Below, piece by piece: positions 1 through 10,377 of a stretch of DNA of 64,000 bases. Below the pieces are notes generated by a model. It saw only the letters and a list, made by a program, of their open reading frames with translations, searched no databases and was not told the DNA's origin. Origin of the DNA: a bacterium (GTDB lineage: Bacteria; Zhuqueibacterota; Zhuqueibacteria; Residuimicrobiales; Oceaniaggregativiventaceae); assembly GCA_029565675.1 (NCBI GenBank), contig JAKQNP010000008.1:62001-126000 (forward strand), written 5' to 3'. The stretch's first letter is position 1. Every line of letters starts with the position of its first letter. The position numbers were made by a program, and so were the translations under genes.

Positions 1-702
1 CAATATGGCGGTAGCGATTCCTTCCGCCAACAAACGGCCATGTTGATAACCTGACATCAGACGGCTGATTTTTGCACGCAGCGCCTCGATGTTGATCTTG
101 AGCTTGCTGCGGTCGACAAACTCAACGTCTTCGGAAAAATCGAGTTCCACCTCCAACAGCGCACACTGCTCCTTCAGGTCGTCGCGCAAATGGTGCAGAT
201 CCCTCGACAACCAACCCTGCAGATTCTGAAGAGACAATCGGTGCTCTGCTGCCGTCTGCGCGCGGATCAAATCATCGATCGCTTCAGCTTGCACCAGGTC
301 GATTTTGCCGTTGATAAACGCTCGGCGGGTAAACTCTCCCGGTTGCGCCGGCCTGGCGCCCGCTTCGCACAGGCGCTTGAGGATTTGCTGTACGATATAA
401 GGGCTGCCATGGCAACTGATTTCGACCACATCCTCGCCGGTGTAGCTGTGTGGCGCGATAAATTTGCTCACCAACACCCGGTCGATCAACTGATCCTGTC
501 CGCCCGTTTCGCGCAAACTCGCGAAAATCTGCCGATGCGACGGCAGTTGGTCGAATTCTCGTTTTCGCTTGAGCAATTGGCCGGCAACGGAAAAGGCCTG
601 CGGTCCGCTGACACGGATAAGGGCCAAGGCCGCCATGCCCGCGGCGGTCGCCGGCGCGGCGATCGTATCGCCGAGTAGCAGATCTCTCATGGTGTTGGGC
701 AT
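1..702 (-). CDS. mnmE: tRNA uridine-5-carboxymethylaminomethyl modification GTPase MnmE (N-terminal part, cut by window edge)
   Basis: The minus strand is open from an ATG at 702 to the window edge (234 codons, no stop), so only the N-terminal part is present. The protein opens MPNTMRDLLLGDTIAAPAT and continues with ALIRVSGPQAF, GEDVVEISCHG and GEFTRRAFINGKIDL. These match the formyl-tetrahydrofolate-binding and first helical region of MnmE; the G domain lies outside the window. MnmE with MnmG modifies U34 of certain tRNAs. A second ATG at 690 is possible. It is last in the rpmH-rnpA-yidD-yidC-mnmE run, 78 bp after yidC, with no jag/khpB gene between. Confidence 0.93.
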   Translation of the reverse strand, partial: MPNTMRDLLLGDTIAAPATAAGMAALALIRVSGPQAFSVAGQLLKRKREFDQLPSHRQIFASLRETGGQDQLIDRVLVSKFIAPHSYTGEDVVEISCHGSPYIVQQILKRLCEAGARPAQPGEFTRRAFINGKIDLVQAEAIDDLIRAQTAAEHRLSLQNLQGWLSRDLHHLRDDLKEQCALLEVELDFSEDVEFVDRSKLKINIEALRAKISRLMSGYQHGRLLAEGIATAIL

Positions 703-780
703 TTCTGCGCGAATCTTACATAAAAGCCCTGCCTGGGTTCGTCACAAGCAGGGCGTCGATTTGCGTTGGCCAAACCGCGT

Positions 781-2532
781 TCACCGCTGTTTCAGTTTTT
801 TCGCTTTGTCGTTGATTTGCGGGGCCGGCGTTTTTTGACTCAATTTTTGCTGCAAAATGGAGAGAACATTAAAAAGCGCATAATAGAGATTCAATCCGGA
901 TGGAAAGGTGTTGAACAAAAGAATAAAAAAGATCGGCATCATGTAAACCATGGCCTTTTGTTTCGGATCGGTAACCGACATCTTTTGTTGCCAGATCATG
1001 GTGGCACCCATCAACAAAGGCAAAACGTTTACCCCGTTGCCGTAGATCGGAATGGAAAAGGGCAACGTGTAGACGGTATCGGGCATGGAAAGATCTTTTA
1101 TCCAGCCGATAAAACCAGCGCCGCGCAATTCAATGGTGCTGCGAAAGACGATGAAAAGGCCGTAGAGCAATGGCATTTGCAGCACCATCGGCAGACATCC
1201 GCTCATCGGATTGACTTTTTCGCGCTTGTAAAGCTCCATCATTTCTTTTTGATAGCGCTGCTGATCGTTGCCGCACTTTTCTTTCAGCTCTTCAAGTTTT
1301 GGCTGCAACAGCTTCATTTTGTTCATCGACTCATAACTCTTGTGAGTCAATGGCCAGACGATAAGCTTGATCAAAAATGCAAATATGATCAGGACCACCC
1401 CATAGTTCGGAACGACGGTGTGTATTTTCTTGAAGGTCCACAAGATGGCGATGCTGAAGGGTTGAATGATTTTGGCGCCGAAATCCATTGTTTTTTCTAG
1501 ATTGCGCCCATAGCTCTTGAGCAGATCATCATCCAGTGGGCCGACATAGATGCGGAAATGATCGCCTTCGCGCGGAGTGTTGAGAAAAGGCATGCCAAGC
1601 GAGATGGCAAACTTTTTCCATTTCTCACCGCTTGGCTTTTGCGCCACTTCCTGTAGAAAGACTTTCGCAGAGGTCGCTTGCCGATTCTCCGGCATCATGA
1701 CGAGAGTGAAATACTTGGTGCGCACAGCCATCCAGTCGAAGGAGCCAGCTTCGTGATAGAGTCGCCCCTTATCTTTATAGTCCTTTTCGATTCGTTTTCC
1801 GGAAGCCAGAACAACTTTGGCATAGTGCATATCATCTGCCAAACGCTTTTCTGTGGACATTAAACCGGTTGGCGAGTCGAGATAGTATACTTTTTCATCG
1901 ACATGGTGTTGCATGTTGATAAATTGCACTGCCAGATCAAAATCGTAGCGGTCGCCGTAAAAAGTATAGACCTTTCTGATCTGCGCATCTCCCGACCAGG
2001 GCAAAACAAAGGATACGGTGGCACTTGCTGTGCGGTCGAGCGTCAGCAACGTGTCGCTGTCGCAGGAAAAATTCCACTCAAGGGTGTTGATCGTATCTCC
2101 GTCGACGTGGTAATAACTCAGTCCGAGATTTCCTTCGTTCTGCGCCGGCAGGAGATGAACAAATTGACCCTCTGAATCGGTATAGTCTTTCAGTATCGCC
2201 TGTTGCAGGGACGCACCTTTGCTGCTGATCTCAATCCTAAAAAGCGGTGTCTCGACAGCTATGGATTTGGCCGCAATGTCATGGTAAGCCTGCGGAGATC
2301 TCTTCGTCGCCGACAGCTGGGTTTCGTGGGATATTTGATCCATTGCTTTGGGAGAAGGCCGTTCTTGTTCTTCTTGACTAGAGGCGGTCAGTGTGTCCTG
2401 TGCGGCGATCTGATTCTGATTCCTCTCGTAGCGGTCAGGGGCGACCCACTTCTGGTAAAAAGGCGAATAGACAAATGCAAGGACCAGCCCTATCAAAATA
2501 AATGCCAACAGTGTTCTTTTATCGAATTCCAT
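781..2532 (-). CDS. yidC: Membrane protein insertase YidC
   Basis: YidC inserts and folds inner-membrane proteins, alone or with SecYEG. The 583-residue length and an N-terminal membrane segment (LLAFILIGLVLAFVYSPFY) followed by a large periplasmic domain of about 300 residues are the Gram-negative form. The C-terminal insertase core has the usual membrane segments (for example YGVVLIIFAFLIKLIVWPLT, then LPMVLQMPLLYGLFIVF with its preceding MSGC) and a basic tail ending in KKLKQR. I prefer the ATG at 2532 because AGGA lies 5 nt upstream; the ATG at 2538 abuts that motif. It sits between yidD and mnmE. Confidence 0.97.
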   Translation of the reverse strand: MEFDKRTLLAFILIGLVLAFVYSPFYQKWVAPDRYERNQNQIAAQDTLTASSQEEQERPSPKAMDQISHETQLSATKRSPQAYHDIAAKSIAVETPLFRIEISSKGASLQQAILKDYTDSEGQFVHLLPAQNEGNLGLSYYHVDGDTINTLEWNFSCDSDTLLTLDRTASATVSFVLPWSGDAQIRKVYTFYGDRYDFDLAVQFINMQHHVDEKVYYLDSPTGLMSTEKRLADDMHYAKVVLASGKRIEKDYKDKGRLYHEAGSFDWMAVRTKYFTLVMMPENRQATSAKVFLQEVAQKPSGEKWKKFAISLGMPFLNTPREGDHFRIYVGPLDDDLLKSYGRNLEKTMDFGAKIIQPFSIAILWTFKKIHTVVPNYGVVLIIFAFLIKLIVWPLTHKSYESMNKMKLLQPKLEELKEKCGNDQQRYQKEMMELYKREKVNPMSGCLPMVLQMPLLYGLFIVFRSTIELRGAGFIGWIKDLSMPDTVYTLPFSIPIYGNGVNVLPLLMGATMIWQQKMSVTDPKQKAMVYMMPIFFILLFNTFPSGLNLYYALFNVLSILQQKLSQKTPAPQINDKAKKLKQR

Positions 2533-2595
2533 GATCATCCTGCTGTTGAGTTTGTTCGATGTCGGTAGCCAAAAGAATTGTTGATACCGCGTGTT

Positions 2596-2832
2596 TTAAA
2601 CCGGGTCGTAACCCCCTGGATGAAATGGATTGCAGCGCAGCAAGCGGGTTAACGCTTTATACAATCCGGCGAAGAACCCATGTTTCTCCAGAGCTTGGAT
2701 AGCATAATTCGAACAGGACGGATAGAAACGGCAGGTACGCGGCAGAAAGGGAGAAAGGCATTTTTGGTAAACGCGAATGATGAAAATTAACGCTTTTGCC
2801 GGGCAACTTTTTATTTTCAGCAGGTCAGACAT
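2596..2832 (-). CDS. yidD: Membrane protein insertion efficiency factor YidD
   Basis: This is a 78-residue YidD/UPF0161 protein with the family core [20 protein letters not shown], then [11 protein letters not shown] and the closing [11 protein letters not shown]. The three cysteines and the CRFYPSCS signature are intact. YidD is a small peripheral membrane protein that helps YidC-dependent insertion. An ATG at 2832 is chosen over a TTG at 2838; neither has a strong Shine-Dalgarno, consistent with translation coupled to rnpA, which ends 12 nt upstream. Confidence 0.95.
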   Translation of the reverse strand: MSDLLKIKSCPAKALIFIIRVYQKCLSPFLPRTCRFYPSCSNYAIQALEKHGFFAGLYKALTRLLRCNPFHPGGYDPV

Positions 2833-2844
2833 AGACAAAAAGGG

Positions 2845-3219
2845 TTATTGTTGCCAATGCGATTCGCGCAGAGCGGATTCGATCCGGCATAATCCTGCCA
2901 TAAAGTCTTCCGTCAACGGTTTAAAAGAGCAATCGAGAACAGATTCTCCAGCAGCGACGATTATTGACGCGGATAGAGAAAAAAGCGGAGAGCTTATGCG
3001 CCACAACTCTCTCTCTATTCTCTTGATTTTATTTCTTTTAACTGCAGTTTTGCGGTTTTTTTTCACCACAAACCCTATTTTAACCGATTCCGCAGGCACA
3101 AAGAGAAACAAAAAATATTTTTGCCGCAAAGAATAACCGTTGGCGAAAATTGCGGCAAATTCATCACTCTTCAGAATTGAACTCTTGTGCAGGGGATATT
3201 TTTTACCGGTTGGATTCAT
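2845..3219 (-). CDS. rnpA: Ribonuclease P protein component
   Basis: This is the protein subunit of RNase P, which helps the catalytic RNA remove tRNA 5' leaders. The 124-residue length fits, and the family signature is visible as [19 protein letters not shown], the conserved RNRIKR-type RNA-binding helix. The reading begins inside rpmH: the ATG at 3219 overlaps the last 17 nt of rpmH, with an adjacent GTG at 3222 as alternative. Overlapping rpmH-rnpA starts are known in other bacteria. No RNase P RNA gene was seen in this window. Confidence 0.95.
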   Translation of the reverse strand: MNPTGKKYPLHKSSILKSDEFAAIFANGYSLRQKYFLFLFVPAESVKIGFVVKKNRKTAVKRNKIKRIERELWRISSPLFSLSASIIVAAGESVLDCSFKPLTEDFMAGLCRIESALRESHWQQ

Positions 3220-3355
3220 CACTGACGGTCAACCGTTTGCGGCCTTTTGCCCGACGTCGTTTGAGGACGATTTGGCCACCTTTGCTGCTCATGCGGGCTC
3301 TGAAGCCATGGACATTGATGCGCTTCCTGCGACTGGGCTGGAACGTTCTTTTCAT
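3203..3355 (-). CDS. rpmH: 50S ribosomal protein L34
   Basis: This is a 50-residue protein opening [20 protein letters not shown], with the near-invariant MKRT(F/Y)QPSxRKR start and a GFRARM...KGGQ...[10 protein letters not shown] body typical of bacterial L34. It is extremely basic and ends DESNR. It is the first gene of the minus-strand run and diverges from dnaA, the usual arrangement around bacterial origins. A possible promoter lies at 3550-3578. Confidence 0.97.
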   Translation of the reverse strand: MKRTFQPSRRKRINVHGFRARMSSKGGQIVLKRRRAKGRKRLTVSDESNR

Positions 3356-3549
3356 AGATTCCTCGCTCTTTCTGGTTGTTGAAGACCTTTCCGTAAAGCC
3401 AGCGCCGATAAAACAGTAAAAAGATCGAACCTGCGCTTGGGGGCAATCAAAATAGAACCGTAAACGGGCCCCGGCTGTGTGATCGCGCGAACCGGAATGG
3501 CGTATTGTCGACTTGTTTTTAATCTAAATCATTTATACTAAAGCTTATA

Positions 3550-3578
3550 AATTTAGAATATTTTTTTATTTTTTGCAA
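3550..3578 (-). promoter_or_regulatory. Candidate promoter for rpmH-rnpA-yidD-yidC-mnmE
   Basis: On the minus strand a TTGCAA (3573-3578) and a TAAATT (3550-3555) are separated by exactly 17 bp in a very AT-rich stretch, about 190 bp upstream of rpmH. The -10 is only a fair match, so this is tentative. Its layout matches other promoters proposed in this window. Confidence 0.35.
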
Positions 3579-3664
3579 GATTTTTATTCTGTCTTTCCCT
3601 TTCTGGATAAGAATTGTCGCGTTGCGGCAGAGGAATAACCCTTGCAAAAAACGTGCTTGGCAAA

Positions 3665-3916
3665 TGTGGATAAACTATTTTTTCGTCTTGACATTGAAAT
3701 GCGATTTATCTAAGTTTGATCAGCTCTCCTGCTGCTATAACATCTTGTGGATAAGCCTCTAATTCTCGTTTTGCCATTCAGCGAGTAAAAATCGAGAGCG
3801 TTGCATGCCTTGTGGATATCTTTTATTGCTTTTTTTATAATTTGCTGTTTTTAATCAACTTTTGGTTTTTTGCTAACCTGAGTTAATGTGGAAAAGCCAA
3901 ACAATAATGTGGATAA
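3665..3916. other. oriC: oriC, upstream DnaA-box cluster
   Basis: Five DnaA-box-like 9-mers lie between rpmH and dnaA, all in the same orientation: TGTGGATAA at 3665-3673, 3746-3754 and 3908-3916, TGTGGATAT at 3811-3819 and TGTGGAAAA at 3887-3895. Three are perfect complements of TTATCCACA. The surrounding 3530-3600 stretch is strongly AT-rich. Together with the second cluster and unwinding element downstream of dnaA this makes a bipartite origin. The stretch 3356-4009 holds no gene; it carries these boxes and the two candidate divergent promoters. Confidence 0.85.
3688..3716 (+). promoter_or_regulatory. Candidate dnaA promoter inside the origin
   Basis: A perfect TTGACA (3688-3693) is followed after 17 bp by TAAGTT (3711-3716), which keeps only the TA...T core of a -10. 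DnaA boxes lie just upstream (3665) and downstream (3746), so binding of DnaA could control its own gene, as in other bacteria. Confidence 0.35.
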
Positions 3917-4009
3917 CTCTGGGGATTCAATTTTATAGGTGTCGCAATGCGAAATGAACTAGATGTTGATAATTCGGACCTTTTTGTCCAGGAAACAAAG
4001 GAAAAAACC

Positions 4010-5362
4010 ATGGATAGTGCGGTCATCCATAAATGGAATGAAATTCTGAATATCGTCAAGGACGGCACCCCGTCGAACAGTTTTGTCACCTGGTTTAAAC
4101 CTATCAAGCCCGTTAAGCTCGAAAACAATTCCTTGACCATTCAGGTGCCCAGCCAATTCTTTTATGAATGGATGGAACAGCACTATAGTGTATTGCTCAA
4201 CGATGCCATCCGCCTTGTTTTGGGTCCTGACCACAAATTGCTCTATTCTATCGTGATGGATTCTGCTACCACGCCGGTGCAACTGCCTTCTTTCAATAAA
4301 AAAATTCTGCCAGGGCGTCCGCAAAATGGACATGATAATCTGAGCACTCGCTATACCTTTGACTGCTTTGTTGAAGGAGAAAGCAACAAGTTTGCCAAAG
4401 CGGCTGCTCTGGCAGTGGCAAAATCCCCAGGTAAAACCACATTCAATCCATTGGTGGTTTACGGCGGCGTTGGACTCGGAAAAACCCACCTGATTCAGGC
4501 TATTGGCAATTATGCAAAAGTTGATACAGCGACAACCCGAGTCCTCTATGTGGACAGTGAGCGTTTCACCATGGATTTTATCAGCAGTATTCAGAAGAAT
4601 AAAACCACCGAGTTCAGCGACCTCTACCGCAATGTTGATCTTTTGTTGGTCGACGATATTCAATTTTTCGCCAATAAAGAAAGAACGCAAGAAGAATTCT
4701 TTCATACTTTTAATACTCTGCATCAAAAAGGCAAACAAATCGTTCTCTCCTCAGACCGTCCACCGAAAGAGTTGCAGGGAATGGAAGAGCGGCTGATTTC
4801 GCGCTTTCAGTGGGGATTGGTCGTCGATATTCAACCTCCTGATCTGGAAACAAGACAGGCAATTTTGCAGCGCAAGGCCGAAGAAAATGGTATTGTCATG
4901 ACCACTGAAATTTTCCATTTTATTGCCACACATATTACCTCCAACATCCGCGAATTGGAAGGCGCTTTGATTAGATTGCTCGCTTATGCCTCATTGAATG
5001 GGATCGATATCACCCTCGATCTGGCAAAAAATGTTTTGAAAGATGTCTGCATCAAGAAAAGCAAGGCCATCAGCATCGAATTGATCCAAAAGTTTTCCGC
5101 CGAATTTTTTGGTTTTCCCGACGATCTTTTGCGTGCCAAAACACGCAAAAAAGAAATTGCCCAGGCCCGCCAGATCTCGATGTATCTCTGCAAAATGCTG
5201 ACCGACAACTCTTTAAAAACGATTGGCCTTCATTTTGGCGGCCGGGATCACAGCACTGTCATTCATGCGGTCAATACCATCGAACAGAGCAAAGATCAAG
5301 ATACAAAAATCCGCGAGGCGATCGAAAAAATCGCTTCAAAAATTGAAATTTCTCAGCTTTAA
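4010..5362 (+). CDS. dnaA: Chromosomal replication initiator protein DnaA
   Basis: DnaA binds DnaA boxes and opens oriC in its ATP form. Visible parts: domain I with the early Trp and SFVTWFKPIKP; the AAA+ core with Walker A GGVGLGKTH (about 152-160) and Walker B LLVDDIQFF; and the C-terminal DNA-binding signature GGRDHSTVIHAVN. From the ATG at 4010 the protein has 450 residues, and the domain I Trp falls at residue 9, as in other DnaA proteins; AAAGGA lies about 7 nt upstream. The frame is open upstream to another ATG at 3947, which would add 21 acidic residues; this cannot be excluded. Confidence 0.97.
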   Translation: MDSAVIHKWNEILNIVKDGTPSNSFVTWFKPIKPVKLENNSLTIQVPSQFFYEWMEQHYSVLLNDAIRLVLGPDHKLLYSIVMDSATTPVQLPSFNKKILPGRPQNGHDNLSTRYTFDCFVEGESNKFAKAAALAVAKSPGKTTFNPLVVYGGVGLGKTHLIQAIGNYAKVDTATTRVLYVDSERFTMDFISSIQKNKTTEFSDLYRNVDLLLVDDIQFFANKERTQEEFFHTFNTLHQKGKQIVLSSDRPPKELQGMEERLISRFQWGLVVDIQPPDLETRQAILQRKAEENGIVMTTEIFHFIATHITSNIRELEGALIRLLAYASLNGIDITLDLAKNVLKDVCIKKSKAISIELIQKFSAEFFGFPDDLLRAKTRKKEIAQARQISMYLCKMLTDNSLKTIGLHFGGRDHSTVIHAVNTIEQSKDQDTKIREAIEKIASKIEISQL

Positions 5363-5782
5363 TATCCAGGGTGAACAATTTTTCTAAAAAGATGTTAACA
5401 AACCCTGTGGAAAACTCGGTCTTTTTTCTGGATAACTTGTTGACAGAATGTGAATGATTTTTTTTGCAACAGGGTTTAAAATTGCAGTCGGCGTTTTTCC
5501 ACAAAAGAAATGAACTTTTCACCAACTTTTTCACATCCCCATTATGACTAAAAAACAATATTTTAGAACAATAATAGACGGCTTATCAACATATCAACAG
5601 CCCCTACTACTACTATTTTTATTCGCTTGAATTATTATTATTATTGTACTAAGTTTATCACCATAATTCAGAGTCAGTAAAATTCGTGCAAATTTGTTTG
5701 CTTGCTAGGTGTCTGGCGGTGGATTTGCTTTCTCAGGATTTGCCGCAAACCCATTTTACAGTGATTTTTCAAGGAGGGCAAA
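5363..5782. other. oriC: oriC, downstream cluster between dnaA and dnaN
   Basis: This 420-bp gap has no gene. It holds DnaA-box-like sequences in both orientations: TGTGGAAAA at 5406-5414, TCTGGATAA at 5427-5435, TTTTCCACA at 5495-5503 and TTATCAACA at 5583-5591. The last leads into the unwinding element at 5583-5615, followed by an A/T-rich tract with ATTATTATTATT near 5630-5645. The dnaN ribosome binding site (AAGGAGGG) lies at its end. The arrangement mirrors the two-cluster origin of Bacillus subtilis. Confidence 0.85.
5583..5615 (+). other. Basal origin unwinding element: DnaA boxes, GC cluster and DnaA-trios
   Basis: In order the sequence reads TTATCAACA (5583-5591), an overlapping ATATCAACA (5591-5599), a short G/C cluster GCCCC, then four CTA triplets (5604-5615), then a T-run. 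On the complementary strand the triplets are 3'-GAT repeats, the DnaA-trio motif on which a DnaA filament assembles to melt the origin. Element order, spacing and orientation match the known B. subtilis element between dnaA and dnaN. This marks the probable melting site. Confidence 0.85.
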
Positions 5783-6940
5783 ATGAAATTTTCTGTGGCA
5801 AAATCTGAATTGTACAATTCCTTGCATAAAATTATCGGTGTGGTTCCGCAGAAAACCACCATTGCGGTTCTCAATTGCCTGTTGATGGAAGTTGAAAACA
5901 ACCAGCTGAATTTAACTGGAACTGATCTGGAAATTTCGGTTACCACTTCTTTGCCGGTGGAAGGCAGTGAAAACGGTATCATGGCTGTACCGGCACGATT
6001 GCTGGCAGATATCGTCAAAGAATTGCCCGATGTGCCTTTAACCTTGTATTCTCATGAAGGAAACAAATTGGTGATTGAAACCGAAAAGGGAGAGTACAAG
6101 ATAGCCACACAACCAAAAGAAGATTTCCCAAAAATCAATGTTGAAGAAAGTGTTCTTACCCTTGACCTCAGCAGCGATAAGGTGATTCATCTGATCAACA
6201 AAACGATTTTTGCTGTTTCTGCGGACGAATTGCGGCCTGCGCTGACTGGAATCAATATGGAATTGTTGCCCGATGAACTGCGTTTTGTGGCAACAGATGG
6301 ACATCGCCTTTCGAAGATTGTTTTTTCAAATTTTGATTCGCCGGTTAAGGAAAAAAGAAATTTTATCATTCCGACCAAAACCCTCAATTTGTTGTTGCGC
6401 AACGTTGAAAACGACGATCGGGTTAATATTCAGATAGGTGAAGATCACATTGTTTTTCAGCTCCAGACCGCGACGATCTATTCCAAGTTGATCAACGGAG
6501 CTTATCCCAATTATGAAAGAGTGATTCCGACCGACAACGACAAACGGCTGGTTGTTAACCGCGACCTGTTGTTGGCAACGCTTCGCCGGGTTTCCATTTT
6601 TTCCAGCTCATTGACTCGTCAGGTTCGCCTGGTTATCACCCCCAATGAACTGACCATCCGCAGCGAAGATATCGAATTCGGTGCGGAAGCCAAAGAAATG
6701 ATTCCAGCATCGTTTTCTGCGGAATGGATGCAAATCGGCTACAACTCGAATTATTTTATTGATATTCTGCGGCATGTCGATGGCGAAGAAGTTATCATCG
6801 AACTCAAGGACAGCATGAGTGCAGCAGTCATGTTTCCATCTGAACAACAGGAGAAAGAAGAGCACCTGATGTTGTTGATGCCTATCCGCATCAATGAAGA
6901 ATCATACGAAGGGGAGTCCAGCTCCGAGGAAAATGAGTAA
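5783..6940 (+). CDS. dnaN: DNA polymerase III beta sliding clamp
   Basis: The 385-residue protein has the start MKFSVAKSELYNSLHKIIGV and the family landmarks GTDLEISV near residue 50, VPARLLADIVKELPD, and ATDGHRLSK around 175. Three clamp subdomains of about 125 residues are expected; the dimer encircles DNA and tethers the polymerase and other partners. The C-terminus carries an unusual acidic tail (ESYEGESSSEENE) beyond the normal LMPIR end of the clamp, which would project near the partner-binding face. A strong AAGGAGGG Shine-Dalgarno precedes the ATG. recF starts 9 bp downstream. Confidence 0.97.
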   Translation: MKFSVAKSELYNSLHKIIGVVPQKTTIAVLNCLLMEVENNQLNLTGTDLEISVTTSLPVEGSENGIMAVPARLLADIVKELPDVPLTLYSHEGNKLVIETEKGEYKIATQPKEDFPKINVEESVLTLDLSSDKVIHLINKTIFAVSADELRPALTGINMELLPDELRFVATDGHRLSKIVFSNFDSPVKEKRNFIIPTKTLNLLLRNVENDDRVNIQIGEDHIVFQLQTATIYSKLINGAYPNYERVIPTDNDKRLVVNRDLLLATLRRVSIFSSSLTRQVRLVITPNELTIRSEDIEFGAEAKEMIPASFSAEWMQIGYNSNYFIDILRHVDGEEVIIELKDSMSAAVMFPSEQQEKEEHLMLLMPIRINEESYEGESSSEENE

Positions 6941-6949
6941 GAACAGGCG

Positions 6950-8077
6950 ATGCGACTCAACCGACTTTGGATAAAATCGATTCGCAATCTTTGTGAGATC
7001 GATCATCTGTTTTCTCATTCCAAAACGTTTATTTATGGCGAGAACGGTCAGGGAAAGACCAATCTCCTCGAAAGTATTTATCTGCTCTGTTTGGCAAAAA
7101 GTTTTCGCACTCGTGATGATGCGGATTTGCTGCCGATCGAAGCGGATTTTTTTCGTGTGGAAGGAGAATTGGCGGATACCAACGGCAGCAATCACCGCGT
7201 GGTTGTTTATTTCAGTGAAGCAACAGGTAAAAAAATTCAACTGGACGGAAAACCACTTCGTCCGTTTTCCGCATTGGTCGGCAAATTTCCAGTGGTTGCT
7301 CTCTCGGCCGGAGATCAATCGATCACCCTGGGTCCTCCCAGTGAGCGACGTCGTTTTATCAATATTCTGCTTTCTCAAAGCTCCCATCGTTATTTGGACG
7401 ATCTAAAAGAATACGAACGGATTCTCAAACATCGCAATGCGCTGTTGAGCCGCTCCTTACAGGGTGAGCGTATCTCTGCGCAGCAAATCGATCCCTGGGA
7501 TGAAAGATTGGTGTGTAAAGGCGAAGCGCTCGTTCTCAGCCGCGAAAAAATGACCATCGAACTCAATGCGCTCTTGTCTTCCGCTTATTCCTATTTGACC
7601 GGTGGAAACCAGGTTCTCTCGTTGTCGTACAAGCCGAATGTCCCGATGATCGCAGGACAAGAGCGGCGGGAAACGTTTTTTCGCCGCTTGAAGACGGCCA
7701 GCGCGAAAGAAAGAAAACAGGGAATTTCTTTGGTCGGTCCGCATCGCGATGACTTTGTTTTTATGATCAGCGGTCGCGATTTGCGCCGCTTCGGTTCTCG
7801 AGGCGAGCACAAAAGCGTTCTGGTGAGCCTCAAATCAGCTGAAGCATTTTTTTTGCAGGAAAAAACGAACACTGCGCCGCTGTTGTTGCTGGACGATCTA
7901 TTCGCAGAACTGGATGAAATGCGGGGAAAAAAGGCGATTTCTTTGTTTTCTCAGTCATGCCAGATTTTTATAACCGGCACGACCGCTGACTATATGGCAT
8001 TGAAACCCTTTCTGGAAAAAGAAGGCGAATTCGACCCCTTGTTTGTGCAACAGGGAAAGGTAAACAAGCAAACATGA
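6950..8077 (+). CDS. recF: DNA replication and repair protein RecF
   Basis: RecF is an SMC-like ATPase that loads RecA at gapped DNA with RecO and RecR. The 375-residue protein has Walker A GENGQGKTN at about 30-38, the ABC signature region around GEHKSVLVSLKSAEAFFL, and Walker B LLLLDDLFAELDE near 310. It lies in the conserved dnaN-recF order and overlaps the next gene by 4 nt (ATGA), indicating translational coupling. Confidence 0.96.
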   Translation: MRLNRLWIKSIRNLCEIDHLFSHSKTFIYGENGQGKTNLLESIYLLCLAKSFRTRDDADLLPIEADFFRVEGELADTNGSNHRVVVYFSEATGKKIQLDGKPLRPFSALVGKFPVVALSAGDQSITLGPPSERRRFINILLSQSSHRYLDDLKEYERILKHRNALLSRSLQGERISAQQIDPWDERLVCKGEALVLSREKMTIELNALLSSAYSYLTGGNQVLSLSYKPNVPMIAGQERRETFFRRLKTASAKERKQGISLVGPHRDDFVFMISGRDLRRFGSRGEHKSVLVSLKSAEAFFLQEKTNTAPLLLLDDLFAELDEMRGKKAISLFSQSCQIFITGTTADYMALKPFLEKEGEFDPLFVQQGKVNKQT

Positions 8078-8358
8078 CAGTGAAAAGTCTCGCAGAATCC
8101 TTGCAAGAGCTGTTCACAGAACTCGGCCACGCGAAGAAAATCAAACAAGTAGAAATCCTGCAAAAATGGCCGGAGATTGTCGGCGCGCAGATCAGTGCCA
8201 TAACAATTGCCGAACAGATCCGTGACGATGTTTTGTATGTTCGGGTTAAAAGTATGACCTGGAAGAGCGAATTGGTGCTGCGCAAGCAGGAATTGCTGAG
8301 CAGAATTGCTGAAAGCGTGGGAAAAAACATTCTCTCCGATATCCGTTTCACCATTTAA
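8074..8358 (+). CDS. DUF721 protein, DciA-like candidate helicase loader
   Basis: A 94-residue protein with the DUF721 pattern: an early helical region, VEILQKWPEIVGAQIS with the conserved W-x-x-I/V-V-G, then DDVLYVRVKSMTWKSELVL with the V/S-x-x-W-x-x-E-L core, ending in a short helix and I-x-x-I-R-F. DUF721 includes DciA, the ancestral loader or regulator of the replicative helicase DnaB. This protein matches the compact core of that family without the long extra tail seen in some DciA. Its place between recF and gyrB fits a replication role; helicase loading here is inference. Confidence 0.8.
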   Translation: MTVKSLAESLQELFTELGHAKKIKQVEILQKWPEIVGAQISAITIAEQIRDDVLYVRVKSMTWKSELVLRKQELLSRIAESVGKNILSDIRFTI

Positions 8359-8375
8359 TAATGATCAGCGAGTAA

Positions 8376-10298
<1,923 letters not shown>

Positions 10299-10377
10299 CA
10301 ATCACAAATCAATTGCCAGTCATATTTTCGAGTCTAACTGCTGATCGAGTGCGATAGACGATAGGAAATCCCGCGAC

